DNA of 64,000 nt from Novilysobacter antarcticus (GTDB lineage: Bacteria; Pseudomonadota; Gammaproteobacteria; Xanthomonadales; Xanthomonadaceae). The DNA lies in NCBI RefSeq assembly GCF_019802285.1, contig NZ_JAIEUJ010000002.1, forward strand, positions 248,001 to 312,000, in the 5' to 3' direction. Below, piece after piece: positions 21,166 through 29,625 of the stretch. Below the pieces are notes generated by a model that saw only the letters and a list, made by a program, of their open reading frames with translations, was not told the origin of the DNA and ran no database searches. Position 1 is the stretch's first letter. Each line of letters starts with the position of its first letter. The position numbers and the translations under genes are program-made.

Positions 21166-21810
21166 TCAGGGCTGGGAGCCGGGCTTCGGCTCGGTGCCGT
21201 CATCGGTGGGAACCGGCGGCGGTGGCGGCGGAGGCGGCATTGCTTCGGCGGCTTCCATCGCGGCCTTGGCTGCGTCAGTGGTTTTCTGGAACACCTTGGA
21301 GGCATCTTCGGAGGCGGTATCCACGCTGCCGGCGGCGTCGATCCGGCGCAGGATAGCGGCCGCCATCTCGCGCTGCATTTCACGCACCAGGATCTCGCGC
21401 TCGCCTTCGGTGCCGATCGAATTGTTCGGTACCGAGATGTAGTCGCGCGACAGCTCGATGTTCTGCTGCGGCACCAGCACGGTGCCATCGCCATTGCGCA
21501 TCTCGAAGACGACCGCGTAGCGCAGGCTGAACTCCTGCGCACGGCCGCGCGCATCGACGCTCAACGGGGTGTCACCCCAGCGCTCGGCCTTGATCTCCAG
21601 CACCGCCGGATTGCGTTCCGCCGAGCTTGCCGGCGTGGCGCCAGCGCGGGTGAGCGATTGCTGCAGACGGTCCGCAAGCGGGCTGTAGCGGCTCTTGGAG
21701 ACCACCTTTACCGGGTCAAGGTCGGCCGGCAGCGTCAATGCGTCGCGCAACTGGAAACCACAGGCGGACACGGTCAGCACGAGGGCGAGAGGCAGCAGGC
21801 GTCGGATCAT
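21166..21810 (-). CDS. lptE: LPS-assembly lipoprotein LptE
   Basis: LptE is the outer-membrane lipoprotein that plugs LptD in the LPS translocon. The ATG at 21810 gives MIRRLLPLALVLTVSACGF, a lipoprotein signal with Cys17 in VSAC. Total length is 214 residues, longer than E. coli (193). The core (PVKVVSKSRYSPLADRLQQSL, then RRIDAAG) is family-like. The C-terminus is unusual: an alanine-rich helix ending in eight consecutive prolines and a PTDDG..PKPG tail. An alternative start at 21849 is upstream of a good signal peptide and is not preferred. It is followed immediately by holA. Confidence 0.92.
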   Translation of the reverse strand: MIRRLLPLALVLTVSACGFQLRDALTLPADLDPVKVVSKSRYSPLADRLQQSLTRAGATPASSAERNPAVLEIKAERWGDTPLSVDARGRAQEFSLRYAVVFEMRNGDGTVLVPQQNIELSRDYISVPNNSIGTEGEREILVREMQREMAAAILRRIDAAGSVDTASEDASKVFQKTTDAAKAAMEAAEAMPPPPPPPPVPTDDGTEPKPGSQP

Positions 21811-21884
21811 CGAGGCAGTCTGAAGGAGGCGGATGGGTGCAGCAAGCATAATGCGCGGCTGCGCAACGGCGTGGGGGACGGGGT

Positions 21885-24665
21885 TCAGCCGGCAACGATG
21901 TTGACGATCTTGCCCGGCACCACGATCACCTTGCGTACCGTCAGGCCACTCAGGAAGTGCGCCACGTTCGGCTCGGCCAGGGCCAATTTCTCGACCTCAG
22001 CGTTACCCATGCCGACGGGTGCCTCGATCTTGCCGCGCAGCTTGCCGTTGACCTGCACCGCCATGACCACGGCATCGCGTGCCAGCGCGGCCTCGTCGAC
22101 CTGCGGGAACGGCACATCCTCGAGCAGCGTTTCCGGATGGCCCAGCGCCTGCCACAACGCATGGCTGGTGTGCGGGGTGACCGGGTTCAGCAACAGCACC
22201 ATCCCCTGCAGCGCCTCGTGGCGCACGGCCCGGCCCTGGTCGCTCATGTCCTTGAATTTACTGACATGGTTGAGCAGCTCCATCAGCGCGGCGATCGCGG
22301 TGTTGAAGGCGTGGCGGCGGCCGTAGTCGTCGCCAACCTTCTGGACGGTCTGGTGCAGCTGCCGGCGTAGTGTCTTCTGGCCGGCGTCCAGCGCGGCCGG
22401 ATCCACCTGCGGGTGGTCTGGCTGCGAGGCGTGGGTGACCACCTCGCGCCAGAACCGCCGGAGGAAACGGGCCATGCCTTCCACGCCGGCCTCGTTCCAC
22501 TCCAGCGACAGTTCGGGCGGGGCGGCGAACATCGAGAACAGGCGCACGGTGTCGGCGCCGTACTTGTCCACCATGGTGCGCGGATCGACGCCGTTGTTCT
22601 TGGACTTGGACATCTTTTCGATGCCACCGATCACCACCGGCTGGCCGTCGGCCTTCAGCGTCGCGCCGGTGATGCGGCCGCGCTCGTCGCGGACGATCTC
22701 CACTTCGGCGGGGTTGATCCAGTCGCGCGAGCCGTTTTCGCCTTCGCGGTAGAAGGTCTCGGCAATCACCATGCCCTGGGTCAACAGGTTGGTCGCCGGC
22801 TCGTTGCTGTCCACCAGCCCCTGATCGCGCAGCAGGCGGTGGTAGAAGCGGAAATACAGCAGGTGCAGGATCGCGTGCTCGACGCCGCCGATGTACTGGT
22901 CCACCGGCAGCCAGTGGTTGGCCCGGGCATCCACCTGCTCGGGCGCACCGGGCGAGGTGTAGCGCGCGTAGTACCAGCTGGACTCCATGAACGTATCGAA
23001 GGTGTCAGTCTCACGCTCGGCCGCGCCACCGCAGCTGGGACAGGTGGTCTTGCGCCACTCCGGATCGGCCTTGATCGGCGAGGCGGTTCCCATGAACTCG
23101 ACGTCCTCGGGCAGCACCACCGGCAACTGGTCTTCCGGCACCGGCACCGCGCCGCAGCCGTCGCAATAGATGACCGGGATCGGGCAGCCCCAGTAGCGCT
23201 GGCGGCTGACGCCCCAGTCGCGCAGGCGGAAATTGACCCGGCGCGCGCCACGGCCCTCCGCTTCCAGGCGGCTCGCCAGCGCATCGAAGGCCTGTTGGAA
23301 GTCCATGCCGTCGTACTCGCCCGAGTTCACCAGCCAGCCGCGATCGGTGTAGGCGCCCTGCTCGGCGATGCCCTGCTCGAACTGGCTGACCACCTGCACC
23401 GCCGCGCCGGTGTCGTAGGCGTCGGTCGAGCCCTGCCGGCCCAGTGCGCTGGACATGGGATCGGCGTGCCGGCCCAGGTCCTGGCCAATCTCGCGCACGG
23501 CATCGCGCACCGAATCGGGCACGACGACCATCTTGATCGGCAGCTGGTAGCGACCGGCGAACTCCCAGTCACGCTGGTCGTGGCCAGGCACCGCCATGAC
23601 GGCACCGGTGCCGTAGCTCATCAGCACGAAGTTGGCGACGAACACCGGCAACGCTTCGCCGCTGATCGGGTGGATGGCGCGCAGCCCGGTGTCCATGCCG
23701 CGCTTTTCCTGGGTCTCCAGTTCCGCCTCGGTCGCCCCGCCCTTGCGCAGGTCGGCGACGAAGTCGGCCAGATCGCTGTCGCTGGCAGCGGCATGTGCGG
23801 CCAGTGGATGCTCGGCGGCGATGGAGAGGAAGGTCACGCCCATCAAGGTGTCCGGGCGGGTGGTGTAGACAGTGAGTGGATCGAGGTCGACGCCAGCGGC
23901 ATCGCGCACGGCGAAGGTGATGTCCAGGCCCTCGCTGCGCCCGATCCAGTTGCGCTGCATGGTCTTGACCGCGTCCGGCCAGCCCGGCAGGTGGTCCAGA
24001 CCGTCCAGCAGCTCCTGGGCGTAGTCGGTGATCTTCAGGAACCACTGCGGGATCTCGCGCTTTTCCACCAGCGCGCCGGTGCGCCAGCCGCGGCCGTCGA
24101 TCACCTGCTCGTTGGCCAGCACGGTCTGGTCAACCGGATCCCAGTTGACCACCGAGTTCTTGCGGTAGGCGAGGCCCTGTTTCATCAGGCGCACGAACAT
24201 GCGCTGCTCGTGCACGTAGTACGACGGCTCGCAGGTGGCGAACTCGCGCGACCAGTCGATCGCGTAGCCCATCTGGCGCAGCTGCGCCTTCATGTGGCCG
24301 ATGTTGGCGTAGGTCCACTGCGCCGGCGCGGTGTGGTGCTTGATCGCGGCGTTCTCCGCGGGCAGGCCGAAAGCGTCCCAGCCCATCGGCTGCAGGACGT
24401 TGTGGCCGGTCATGCGCTTGTAGCGGCTGATCACGTCGCTGATCGTGTAATTGCGCACGTGGCCCATGTGCAGTGCGCCGGAGGGATACGGCAGCATCGA
24501 CAGGCAATAGAACTTCGGCTTCGGCGAGCTCTCATCGACCTCGAACGCGCGGGTGTCGTCCCAGTAGCGCTGGGCAGCGGTCTCCAGCGCATGCGGCTCG
24601 AAACCGGACCCGCCGGCGCTGCCAGGGTCGTTGCTGCGGGGGTCGGTGGAGGCTTCGATGGGCAC
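21885..24665 (-). CDS. leuS: Leucyl-tRNA synthetase
   Basis: LeuRS charges tRNA-Leu and edits mischarged tRNA. Visible parts: the HIGH-type motif HMGH in [10 protein letters not shown], the CP1 editing domain with its T-rich [11 protein letters not shown], the zinc-like CDGC and CPSCGG pairs, and KMSKSKNNG. No ATG lies upstream of the conserved start ([14 protein letters not shown]). I chose the GTG at 24665 (product MPIEASTDP..., 926 residues), the nearest start codon that keeps a short leader; it lacks a clear Shine-Dalgarno, so this start is uncertain. The protein is longer than E. coli's 860 residues, partly through extra sequence after GHDQRDWEF. Divergent from the amidohydrolase gene. 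Confidence 0.93.
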   Translation of the reverse strand: MPIEASTDPRSNDPGSAGGSGFEPHALETAAQRYWDDTRAFEVDESSPKPKFYCLSMLPYPSGALHMGHVRNYTISDVISRYKRMTGHNVLQPMGWDAFGLPAENAAIKHHTAPAQWTYANIGHMKAQLRQMGYAIDWSREFATCEPSYYVHEQRMFVRLMKQGLAYRKNSVVNWDPVDQTVLANEQVIDGRGWRTGALVEKREIPQWFLKITDYAQELLDGLDHLPGWPDAVKTMQRNWIGRSEGLDITFAVRDAAGVDLDPLTVYTTRPDTLMGVTFLSIAAEHPLAAHAAASDSDLADFVADLRKGGATEAELETQEKRGMDTGLRAIHPISGEALPVFVANFVLMSYGTGAVMAVPGHDQRDWEFAGRYQLPIKMVVVPDSVRDAVREIGQDLGRHADPMSSALGRQGSTDAYDTGAAVQVVSQFEQGIAEQGAYTDRGWLVNSGEYDGMDFQQAFDALASRLEAEGRGARRVNFRLRDWGVSRQRYWGCPIPVIYCDGCGAVPVPEDQLPVVLPEDVEFMGTASPIKADPEWRKTTCPSCGGAAERETDTFDTFMESSWYYARYTSPGAPEQVDARANHWLPVDQYIGGVEHAILHLLYFRFYHRLLRDQGLVDSNEPATNLLTQGMVIAETFYREGENGSRDWINPAEVEIVRDERGRITGATLKADGQPVVIGGIEKMSKSKNNGVDPRTMVDKYGADTVRLFSMFAAPPELSLEWNEAGVEGMARFLRRFWREVVTHASQPDHPQVDPAALDAGQKTLRRQLHQTVQKVGDDYGRRHAFNTAIAALMELLNHVSKFKDMSDQGRAVRHEALQGMVLLLNPVTPHTSHALWQALGHPETLLEDVPFPQVDEAALARDAVVMAVQVNGKLRGKIEAPVGMGNAEVEKLALAEPNVAHFLSGLTVRKVIVVPGKIVNIVAG

Positions 24666-24862
24666 GGGCGTGGAACCGGAGACAGATGGACCGGAAAGCC
24701 TAACCCAGCGACTCTCCCGCCGCCATGCGGTCCGGGGCGGAGACGCGTGTGCTACGTCATCCAAGAGACCCCGGGACCCGGTGTCACCTGGGTCTTTCGC
24801 GCCACGCGCGTCGTGCATGCGTGTGCTTCAATCGATCCAACCTCCGCCAACGGGATACCGCC

Positions 24863-26164
24863 GTGCCGATTCGCATTTCCTGCGCCCTGCTCGCCATTGC
24901 CTTGCTGCCCTTGACCACCCACGCCGCCGATGGCGCCAGCGCCCTGCACTGCGGAAAACTGTTCGACAGCCGCGCCGGCAAGGTCCTGGGTCCCCACACG
25001 GTGCTCGTGCGGGATGGCCGCGTTGAGCGGATCGTCAGCGGCGGCAATGCCAGTGTCGTCGGCGTCACCGACGTCGATCTGTCCGGCCACACCTGCATGC
25101 CCGGCTGGACCGACCTGCACGTGCATCTGGGCAGCCAGTCCAGCCCGGACAGCTACTCTGAAGGCTTCCGGCTGGACGATGTCGACTACGCTTTCCGCGC
25201 GGTCGGCTACGCACGGCAGACGTTGCTGGCCGGCTTCACCAGCGTCCGCGATCTGGGCGGCGAGGTCTCCCCGCACCTGCGCGATGCGATCAACCAGGGA
25301 CTGGTGGACGGCCCGCGGATCTGGGCGGCGGGAAAGTCGATTGCGACCACCGGCGGCCACGCCGACCCCACCAACGGGTACAACTCCGCGCTGTCGCACC
25401 TGATCGGACCACCCGGTCCGACGCAGGGCGTGATCAACTCGGTCGACGATGCGCGCCAGGCGGTGCGCCAGCATTACAAGGACGGCAGCGACGTGATCAA
25501 GATCACCGCCACCGGTGGCGTGCTGTCCTACGCCAAGTCCGGTGACGCGCCACAGTTCCGGGTCGACGAGATCCAGGCCATCGTCGACACCGCCAGGGAC
25601 TACGGCTATCGGGTGGCCGCCCACGCCCATGGCGAGGAAGGGATGCGCCGCGCGGTCGAGGCCGGCGTCACCAGCATCGAGCACGGCACGTACATGAGCG
25701 ACGAGGTGATGGCGCTGATGAAGCGCAAGGGGACCTGGTACATCCCGACGATCTACGCAGGCCGGTTCGTGGCCGACAAGGCGAAGATCGACGGCTACTT
25801 CCCCGCGGTGGTCCGGCCAAAGGCGGAGAAGATCGGCGCGTTGATCCAGGCGACTGCCGGCAAGGCGTACCGGTCCGGCGTGAAAATGGCCTTCGGCACC
25901 GACATGGGCGTTGGCCCGCACGGCGACAACGCGCGAGAGTTCGTTTACCTGACCGAAGCCGGCGTGCCTGCCGCGGTGGCCCTGCAGATGGCCACGATCC
26001 GCGCCGCCGAGGTGCTCGGCGTCGACGACCAAGGCGTGATCGAAAGCGGCAAGCGGGCCGACATCATCGCCGTGCAAGGCGACCCGGTTGACGACATCAC
26101 CCGGGTGCTGGATGTCAGCTTCGTGATGAAGGACGGCGTGATCTACAAGCAGCCGGATGCCTAG
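24863..26164 (+). CDS. Secreted metal-dependent amidohydrolase
   Basis: This is an imidazolonepropionase/prolidase-like member of the amidohydrolase superfamily. The GTG at 24863 gives a signal peptide (PIRISCALLAIALLPLTTHAAD, cleavage near residue 22-23), so the enzyme should act outside the cytoplasm. Binuclear-metal features are present: HVHLG after CMPGWTD, the carboxylated-Lys region VIKITATGG, AAHAHGEEG, SIEHGTYM and GTDMGVGPHG. Length is 433 residues. Related enzymes of this type hydrolyse Xaa-Pro or Xaa-Arg/Lys dipeptides, but the substrate cannot be read from sequence. A longer frame from 24725 is Arg-rich and lacks a signal. Confidence 0.9.
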   Translation: MPIRISCALLAIALLPLTTHAADGASALHCGKLFDSRAGKVLGPHTVLVRDGRVERIVSGGNASVVGVTDVDLSGHTCMPGWTDLHVHLGSQSSPDSYSEGFRLDDVDYAFRAVGYARQTLLAGFTSVRDLGGEVSPHLRDAINQGLVDGPRIWAAGKSIATTGGHADPTNGYNSALSHLIGPPGPTQGVINSVDDARQAVRQHYKDGSDVIKITATGGVLSYAKSGDAPQFRVDEIQAIVDTARDYGYRVAAHAHGEEGMRRAVEAGVTSIEHGTYMSDEVMALMKRKGTWYIPTIYAGRFVADKAKIDGYFPAVVRPKAEKIGALIQATAGKAYRSGVKMAFGTDMGVGPHGDNAREFVYLTEAGVPAAVALQMATIRAAEVLGVDDQGVIESGKRADIIAVQGDPVDDITRVLDVSFVMKDGVIYKQPDA

Positions 26165-26213
26165 AGACGCGGAGCGCCGCTGCGTTCGCATCCCATGGCA
26201 CGTGGCGCAACTC

Positions 26214-26432
26214 TCACGGGTTGCGCGGCCACTGGAAAACCTCGTCGATGCCGACATCGAACGCGTGCGCGATCCGGAACGCGAGTTCCAGCGACGGAGC
26301 GTACTTCCCCGCCTCCAGCGCGATGATTGTCTGCCGGGTCACGCCGCATGCTTCGGCCAAAGCCTGCTGCGTCATCTCGCCGCGGGCGAACCGCAGCGCG
26401 CGGATGGTGTTCCGGACCGGGGTGGACGCCAT
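26214..26432 (-). CDS. Small XRE-family transcriptional regulator
   Basis: A 72-residue single-domain HTH_3 regulator. The helix-turn-helix reads [27 protein letters not shown] (about residues 18-44) and the C-terminal motif is the common [11 protein letters not shown]. These compact regulators (YgzD/YozG type) are often encoded with a small membrane protein and repress their shared operon. Here the gene follows a six-helix membrane protein by 11 nt. The symmetric site upstream of that protein (27104-27149) is the natural candidate operator. Confidence 0.9.
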   Translation of the reverse strand: MASTPVRNTIRALRFARGEMTQQALAEACGVTRQTIIALEAGKYAPSLELAFRIAHAFDVGIDEVFQWPRNP

Positions 26433-26443
26433 GCTGCCGCGCC

Positions 26444-27073
26444 TCAGTGCCGGTCGCGCCAGTAGTAGATTGCCGTCCCGAAGTACTCCAACAGGCAGCT
26501 GAGCATCAGGCCGAGGATCAACAGGTTAGCCACCGCCAAGTGACTGGCCCACTGCAGACGGTCCTGGGGCGACAGCCCAAGTACACCCGCCACACCGACG
26601 CAGAATGCGAACAGACCGAAGCGCGCCCATGCCACAGCCTTGGACGCGATCTCGCGGTCACGCTCGTCTTCGGCCACCGCCTCGCTCCATCGCCTCGCCA
26701 GGACCCCGCGCAGCACGCTCCAGGCGATCAGCAACGCGACCAGATTGCGCACGACCCGGCCCGTCACGGGATCGTTCCAGACGGTTGCCGCCCTGAAGGC
26801 GTCAACGTTCGAGACCAGATAGGCAACCGCGGCGGCCATGAACACGGTGCCGATCCACGCGTTCCACTCGCCCGGCGAGGCGGCCTCGGCCACCGCGTCT
26901 CGCGGCAGGCGGCTGACGGCGAACAGCGAGACCCATGCGGTGGTGATCAGGAGAACCATGCCGACGTGGCCGGTATCCAGCCCCAGCAGCGACTGCGGGC
27001 CGGCGAGCAACAACCACAGCGCGAACATTGCCAACAACAGCAAGCCGAGGCCGCTCCAACGATTCAGGATCAT
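26444..27073 (-). CDS. Hypothetical six-helix membrane protein, operon with XRE regulator
   Basis: A 209-residue polytopic protein that I do not recognise as a named family. Hydrophobic segments lie at about residues 9-25, 36-53, 73-90, 107-125, 149-166 and 180-202. The cytoplasmic loops are charged ([20 protein letters not shown] between helices 4 and 5). No catalytic motif is visible. GGCGGA lies upstream of the ATG at 27073. The gene is transcribed with the XRE regulator that follows it. Such membrane partners are common for YgzD/YozG-type regulators, but a role here is unknown. Confidence 0.8.
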   Translation of the reverse strand: MILNRWSGLGLLLLAMFALWLLLAGPQSLLGLDTGHVGMVLLITTAWVSLFAVSRLPRDAVAEAASPGEWNAWIGTVFMAAAVAYLVSNVDAFRAATVWNDPVTGRVVRNLVALLIAWSVLRGVLARRWSEAVAEDERDREIASKAVAWARFGLFAFCVGVAGVLGLSPQDRLQWASHLAVANLLILGLMLSCLLEYFGTAIYYWRDRH

Positions 27074-27103
27074 GATGTCTTTTCCGCCTGACTAAATGTA
27101 CGG

Positions 27104-27149
27104 TTGACATTACATCCAGACCGCGCAATGTCAACTATGTTTTACATCC
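27104..27149. promoter_or_regulatory. Dyad and direct repeats, probable operator/promoter of the membrane protein-XRE operon
   Basis: TTGACATT (27104-27111) and AATGTCAA (27127-27134) form an inverted repeat, and TTACATCC occurs twice (27110-27117 and 27142-27149). Read on the minus strand, the second arm supplies TTGACA as a perfect -35, with TAATGT 16 nt further on as a weak -10. The symmetry overlapping a promoter is what autoregulation by the XRE protein would look like. Confidence 0.55.
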
Positions 27150-27209
27150 GGTTGGAATCCGCTGCGCCGCACCCATCTAGGCCTGTGAACTTCATCTGCG
27201 AGTAGCCCG

Positions 27210-28088
27210 ATGCCTGTACTGCCCGACGCCCTGCCCGCCCGTCACGTGTTCGACGCCACCACAGCCGGTTTTGAAGCCGAAGTCCTGCAGAAGTCGATGC
27301 AGACCCCGGTTCTGGTCGACTTCTGGGCGCCGTGGTGCGAGCCGTGCAAGCAGTTGGGTCCGGTGCTGGAAAAGCTGGCCGCCGAGTACCACGGCAGCTT
27401 CGACCTGGCCAAGGTCGAGGTCGACCAGGAACCGCAGCTGGCCGAGGCGTTCCAGGTGCGCTCAATTCCTACCGTGTTCCTGGTCAAGGGCGGCCAGATC
27501 GCCGACGGCTTTCCAGGCGTACTGCCGGAAGGGCAGATCCGCGAGTTCCTCAAACAGCACGGCGTCGAGCCCGCCGAAGCGCCCGTGGCCGCCGACGAGG
27601 CCGCGCCGGCGCCGGTCGATCCGCAGGCCGAGGTTAGCCGGCTGCGCGCAGCCGTCGCTGATTCACCCGACAACGCGGAACTGAGGCTGGACCTGGCGCT
27701 CGCCCTGCTCAAGACCGACCAGGCCGAGGAAGCCGCCGGGCTGCTGGAGGGGCTGCCGGCCAACCTGGCCACCGACGATCGCACCGTCGATGCGCGTGCC
27801 CGGCTCGCCTTCATCGCCCTGGCCAACGCCGCGCCTGCCCTGGAGGAGCTGCAGCGCTCAGTGGCAGAGAATCCCGATGACCTGCGCGCGCGCCACCTGC
27901 TGGGCGCGCGGCACATCGTGGCCGGCAATCCGGAGGCGGCGATGGAGCAGTTCATCGAGATGCTGGCGCGCGACCGCAACTTCGACGGCGGCCTGCCCCG
28001 CACCGCCCTGATCGATGCCTTCCGCATCACCGACGATACCGCGCTGGTGGGCCGCTACCGCCGGCGCATGTCGTCGCTGCTGTTCTAG
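27210..28088 (+). CDS. cnoX: Thioredoxin-fold co-chaperone CnoX (YbbN)
   Basis: A 292-residue fusion of an N-terminal thioredoxin domain (about 12-118) and a C-terminal TPR-like helical region (about 138-285). The active site reads WCEPC (Cys43, Cys46), unlike E. coli CnoX, which has SQHC and no disulphide reductase activity. CnoX proteins hold unfolded clients and pass them to GroEL/DnaK under oxidative stress; forms with WCxPC can also reduce disulphides. Start at the ATG 27210. The linker is Ala/Pro-rich. Confidence 0.9.
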   Translation: MPVLPDALPARHVFDATTAGFEAEVLQKSMQTPVLVDFWAPWCEPCKQLGPVLEKLAAEYHGSFDLAKVEVDQEPQLAEAFQVRSIPTVFLVKGGQIADGFPGVLPEGQIREFLKQHGVEPAEAPVAADEAAPAPVDPQAEVSRLRAAVADSPDNAELRLDLALALLKTDQAEEAAGLLEGLPANLATDDRTVDARARLAFIALANAAPALEELQRSVAENPDDLRARHLLGARHIVAGNPEAAMEQFIEMLARDRNFDGGLPRTALIDAFRITDDTALVGRYRRRMSSLLF

Positions 28089-28152
28089 GCGACACCAACG
28101 CACGACCCTGCCTTAACCGGGCATGGGCGATGCTTCCGCTCTGGAGGTGCCC

Positions 28153-29589
28153 ATGCCCACGCTGAAAAAGTCCTATCCCTATTACCTTGCCGGCAAGCCG
28201 GTCGCTGCCAACACCGATCTGGTGGTGCTCGACAAGTACACCGGTAAACCGGCCACCCGGGTCGCCCTTGCCGATGCCGCCGCGATCGAACAGGCCATCG
28301 ACTCGGCGTTCAAGGCGCGGACGGCCATGGCCACGTTTACGCCGGATGCCCGCCGCGACGTGCTCGAGCACTGCGTGAAGCGGTTCCGGGAGCGCGATGA
28401 GGAACTCGCGCAGGTGCTGTGCATCGAGGCCGGCAAACCGATCCGGGATGCGCGCGGTGAAGTCACCCGCCTGATCGAGACTTTCCGTGTCGCCGCCGAA
28501 GAAGCCACCCGCATCGGCGGCGAAGTGATCGAGTTGCAGCTCTCCGAGCGCACCCGCGGCTATCGCGGCATGAGCAAGCAGGTTCCGGTCGGGGTGTGCA
28601 GCTTCATCACGCCGTTCAACTTCCCCCTGAATCTGGTCGCCCACAAGGTGGCCCCGGCGATCGCCGCGGGTTGCCCGTTCGTGCTCAAGCCCACCGCCAA
28701 GACCCCGATCGGCGCGCTGATCATCGCCGAGGTCCTGGCCGAGACGGACCTGCCGCCTGGCGCGTTTTCGGTCATGCCCTGCTCCAACGACGACGCCGCG
28801 CCGCTGGTCGAGGACGACCGCATAGCGCTGCTCAGCTTTACCGGCGGCCTGATCGGATGGGACATGAAGGCCCGGGCGGGCCGAAAGAAGGTGGTGCTGG
28901 AACTGGGTGGCAACGCCGCCTGCATCGTCGACGCGGAACCAGGCCGGGATCTGGATTCCATCGTCGAGCGGCTGGTGTCGGGCGCCTATTACCAGTCCGG
29001 GCAGAGCTGCATCAGCGTGCAGAGGATCCACGCCCACTCCTCGATCTACGGCGCGCTGCGCCGGAAGCTCAAGACAGCCATTGGCAAGCTGCCGGCCGGC
29101 GACCCGCGCGACGAGAACACCTTCATCGGACCGATGATCGACGAGGACGCGGCCAAGCGGGTGGAGGAGTGGATTGCCGCCGCGCGCAAGGCGGGGGCGA
29201 AAAAGCTCGTCGGTGGAAAGCGCGAGGGAAACCTCATGCCGGCGTGGTTGCTCGAAGGCGTGGCCCGCGATGCCGATCTGTACCGCCGCGAGGCCTTCGG
29301 GCCGGTCGCGTTGATGGAGCCGTTCGAAGACTTCGACGACGCCCTGGCGGCGGTCAATGAAAGCGATTTCGGCCTGCAGGCCGGCGTGTTCACAGGCCGG
29401 CTGGACCACGCAATGCGCGCTTGGGACCGGCTGGACGTCGGCGGCGTCATTGTTGGCGACATCCCCAGCTTTCGCGTCGACAACATGCCCTATGGAGGCG
29501 TCAAGCAGTCCGGGATCGGCCGCGAGGGCGTGCGCTACGCGATCCAGGACATGACCGAGACCCGCCTGCTGGTGATCCGCGACTCCTGA
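28153..29589 (+). CDS. Aldehyde dehydrogenase family protein
   Basis: An NAD(P)-dependent oxidoreductase of the ALDH superfamily that oxidises an aldehyde to a carboxylate. I chose the ATG at 28153 (MPTLKKSYPYY, 478 residues) because GGAGGT sits just before it; the ATG at 28123 adds ten residues without support. Visible features: PFNFPLNLVAHK, VLKPTAKTP (cofactor), ELGGN with the general-base Glu, and the catalytic Cys in GQSCIS. The usual FTGS cofactor loop reads FTGG. Substrate is not predictable; relatives include lactaldehyde and glyceraldehyde-3-phosphate (NADP) dehydrogenases. Confidence 0.92.
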   Translation: MPTLKKSYPYYLAGKPVAANTDLVVLDKYTGKPATRVALADAAAIEQAIDSAFKARTAMATFTPDARRDVLEHCVKRFRERDEELAQVLCIEAGKPIRDARGEVTRLIETFRVAAEEATRIGGEVIELQLSERTRGYRGMSKQVPVGVCSFITPFNFPLNLVAHKVAPAIAAGCPFVLKPTAKTPIGALIIAEVLAETDLPPGAFSVMPCSNDDAAPLVEDDRIALLSFTGGLIGWDMKARAGRKKVVLELGGNAACIVDAEPGRDLDSIVERLVSGAYYQSGQSCISVQRIHAHSSIYGALRRKLKTAIGKLPAGDPRDENTFIGPMIDEDAAKRVEEWIAAARKAGAKKLVGGKREGNLMPAWLLEGVARDADLYRREAFGPVALMEPFEDFDDALAAVNESDFGLQAGVFTGRLDHAMRAWDRLDVGGVIVGDIPSFRVDNMPYGGVKQSGIGREGVRYAIQDMTETRLLVIRDS

Positions 29590-29625
29590 GCGCCGCGCAC
29601 GGCGCGTTGCCAGTCGCCGCCTCGG

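Noticed and set aside
24740-24800. AGACCC/GGGTCT arms in the leuS-amidohydrolase gap as a leader structure
   Set aside because: Only six pairs with an 18-nt loop; the arms may pair, but I see no attenuator-like run of Leu codons or terminator.
22413-24914. An 833-codon open frame opposite leuS
   Set aside because: The leuS motifs on the minus strand are complete; the plus-strand product is a GC-driven shadow with no domains.
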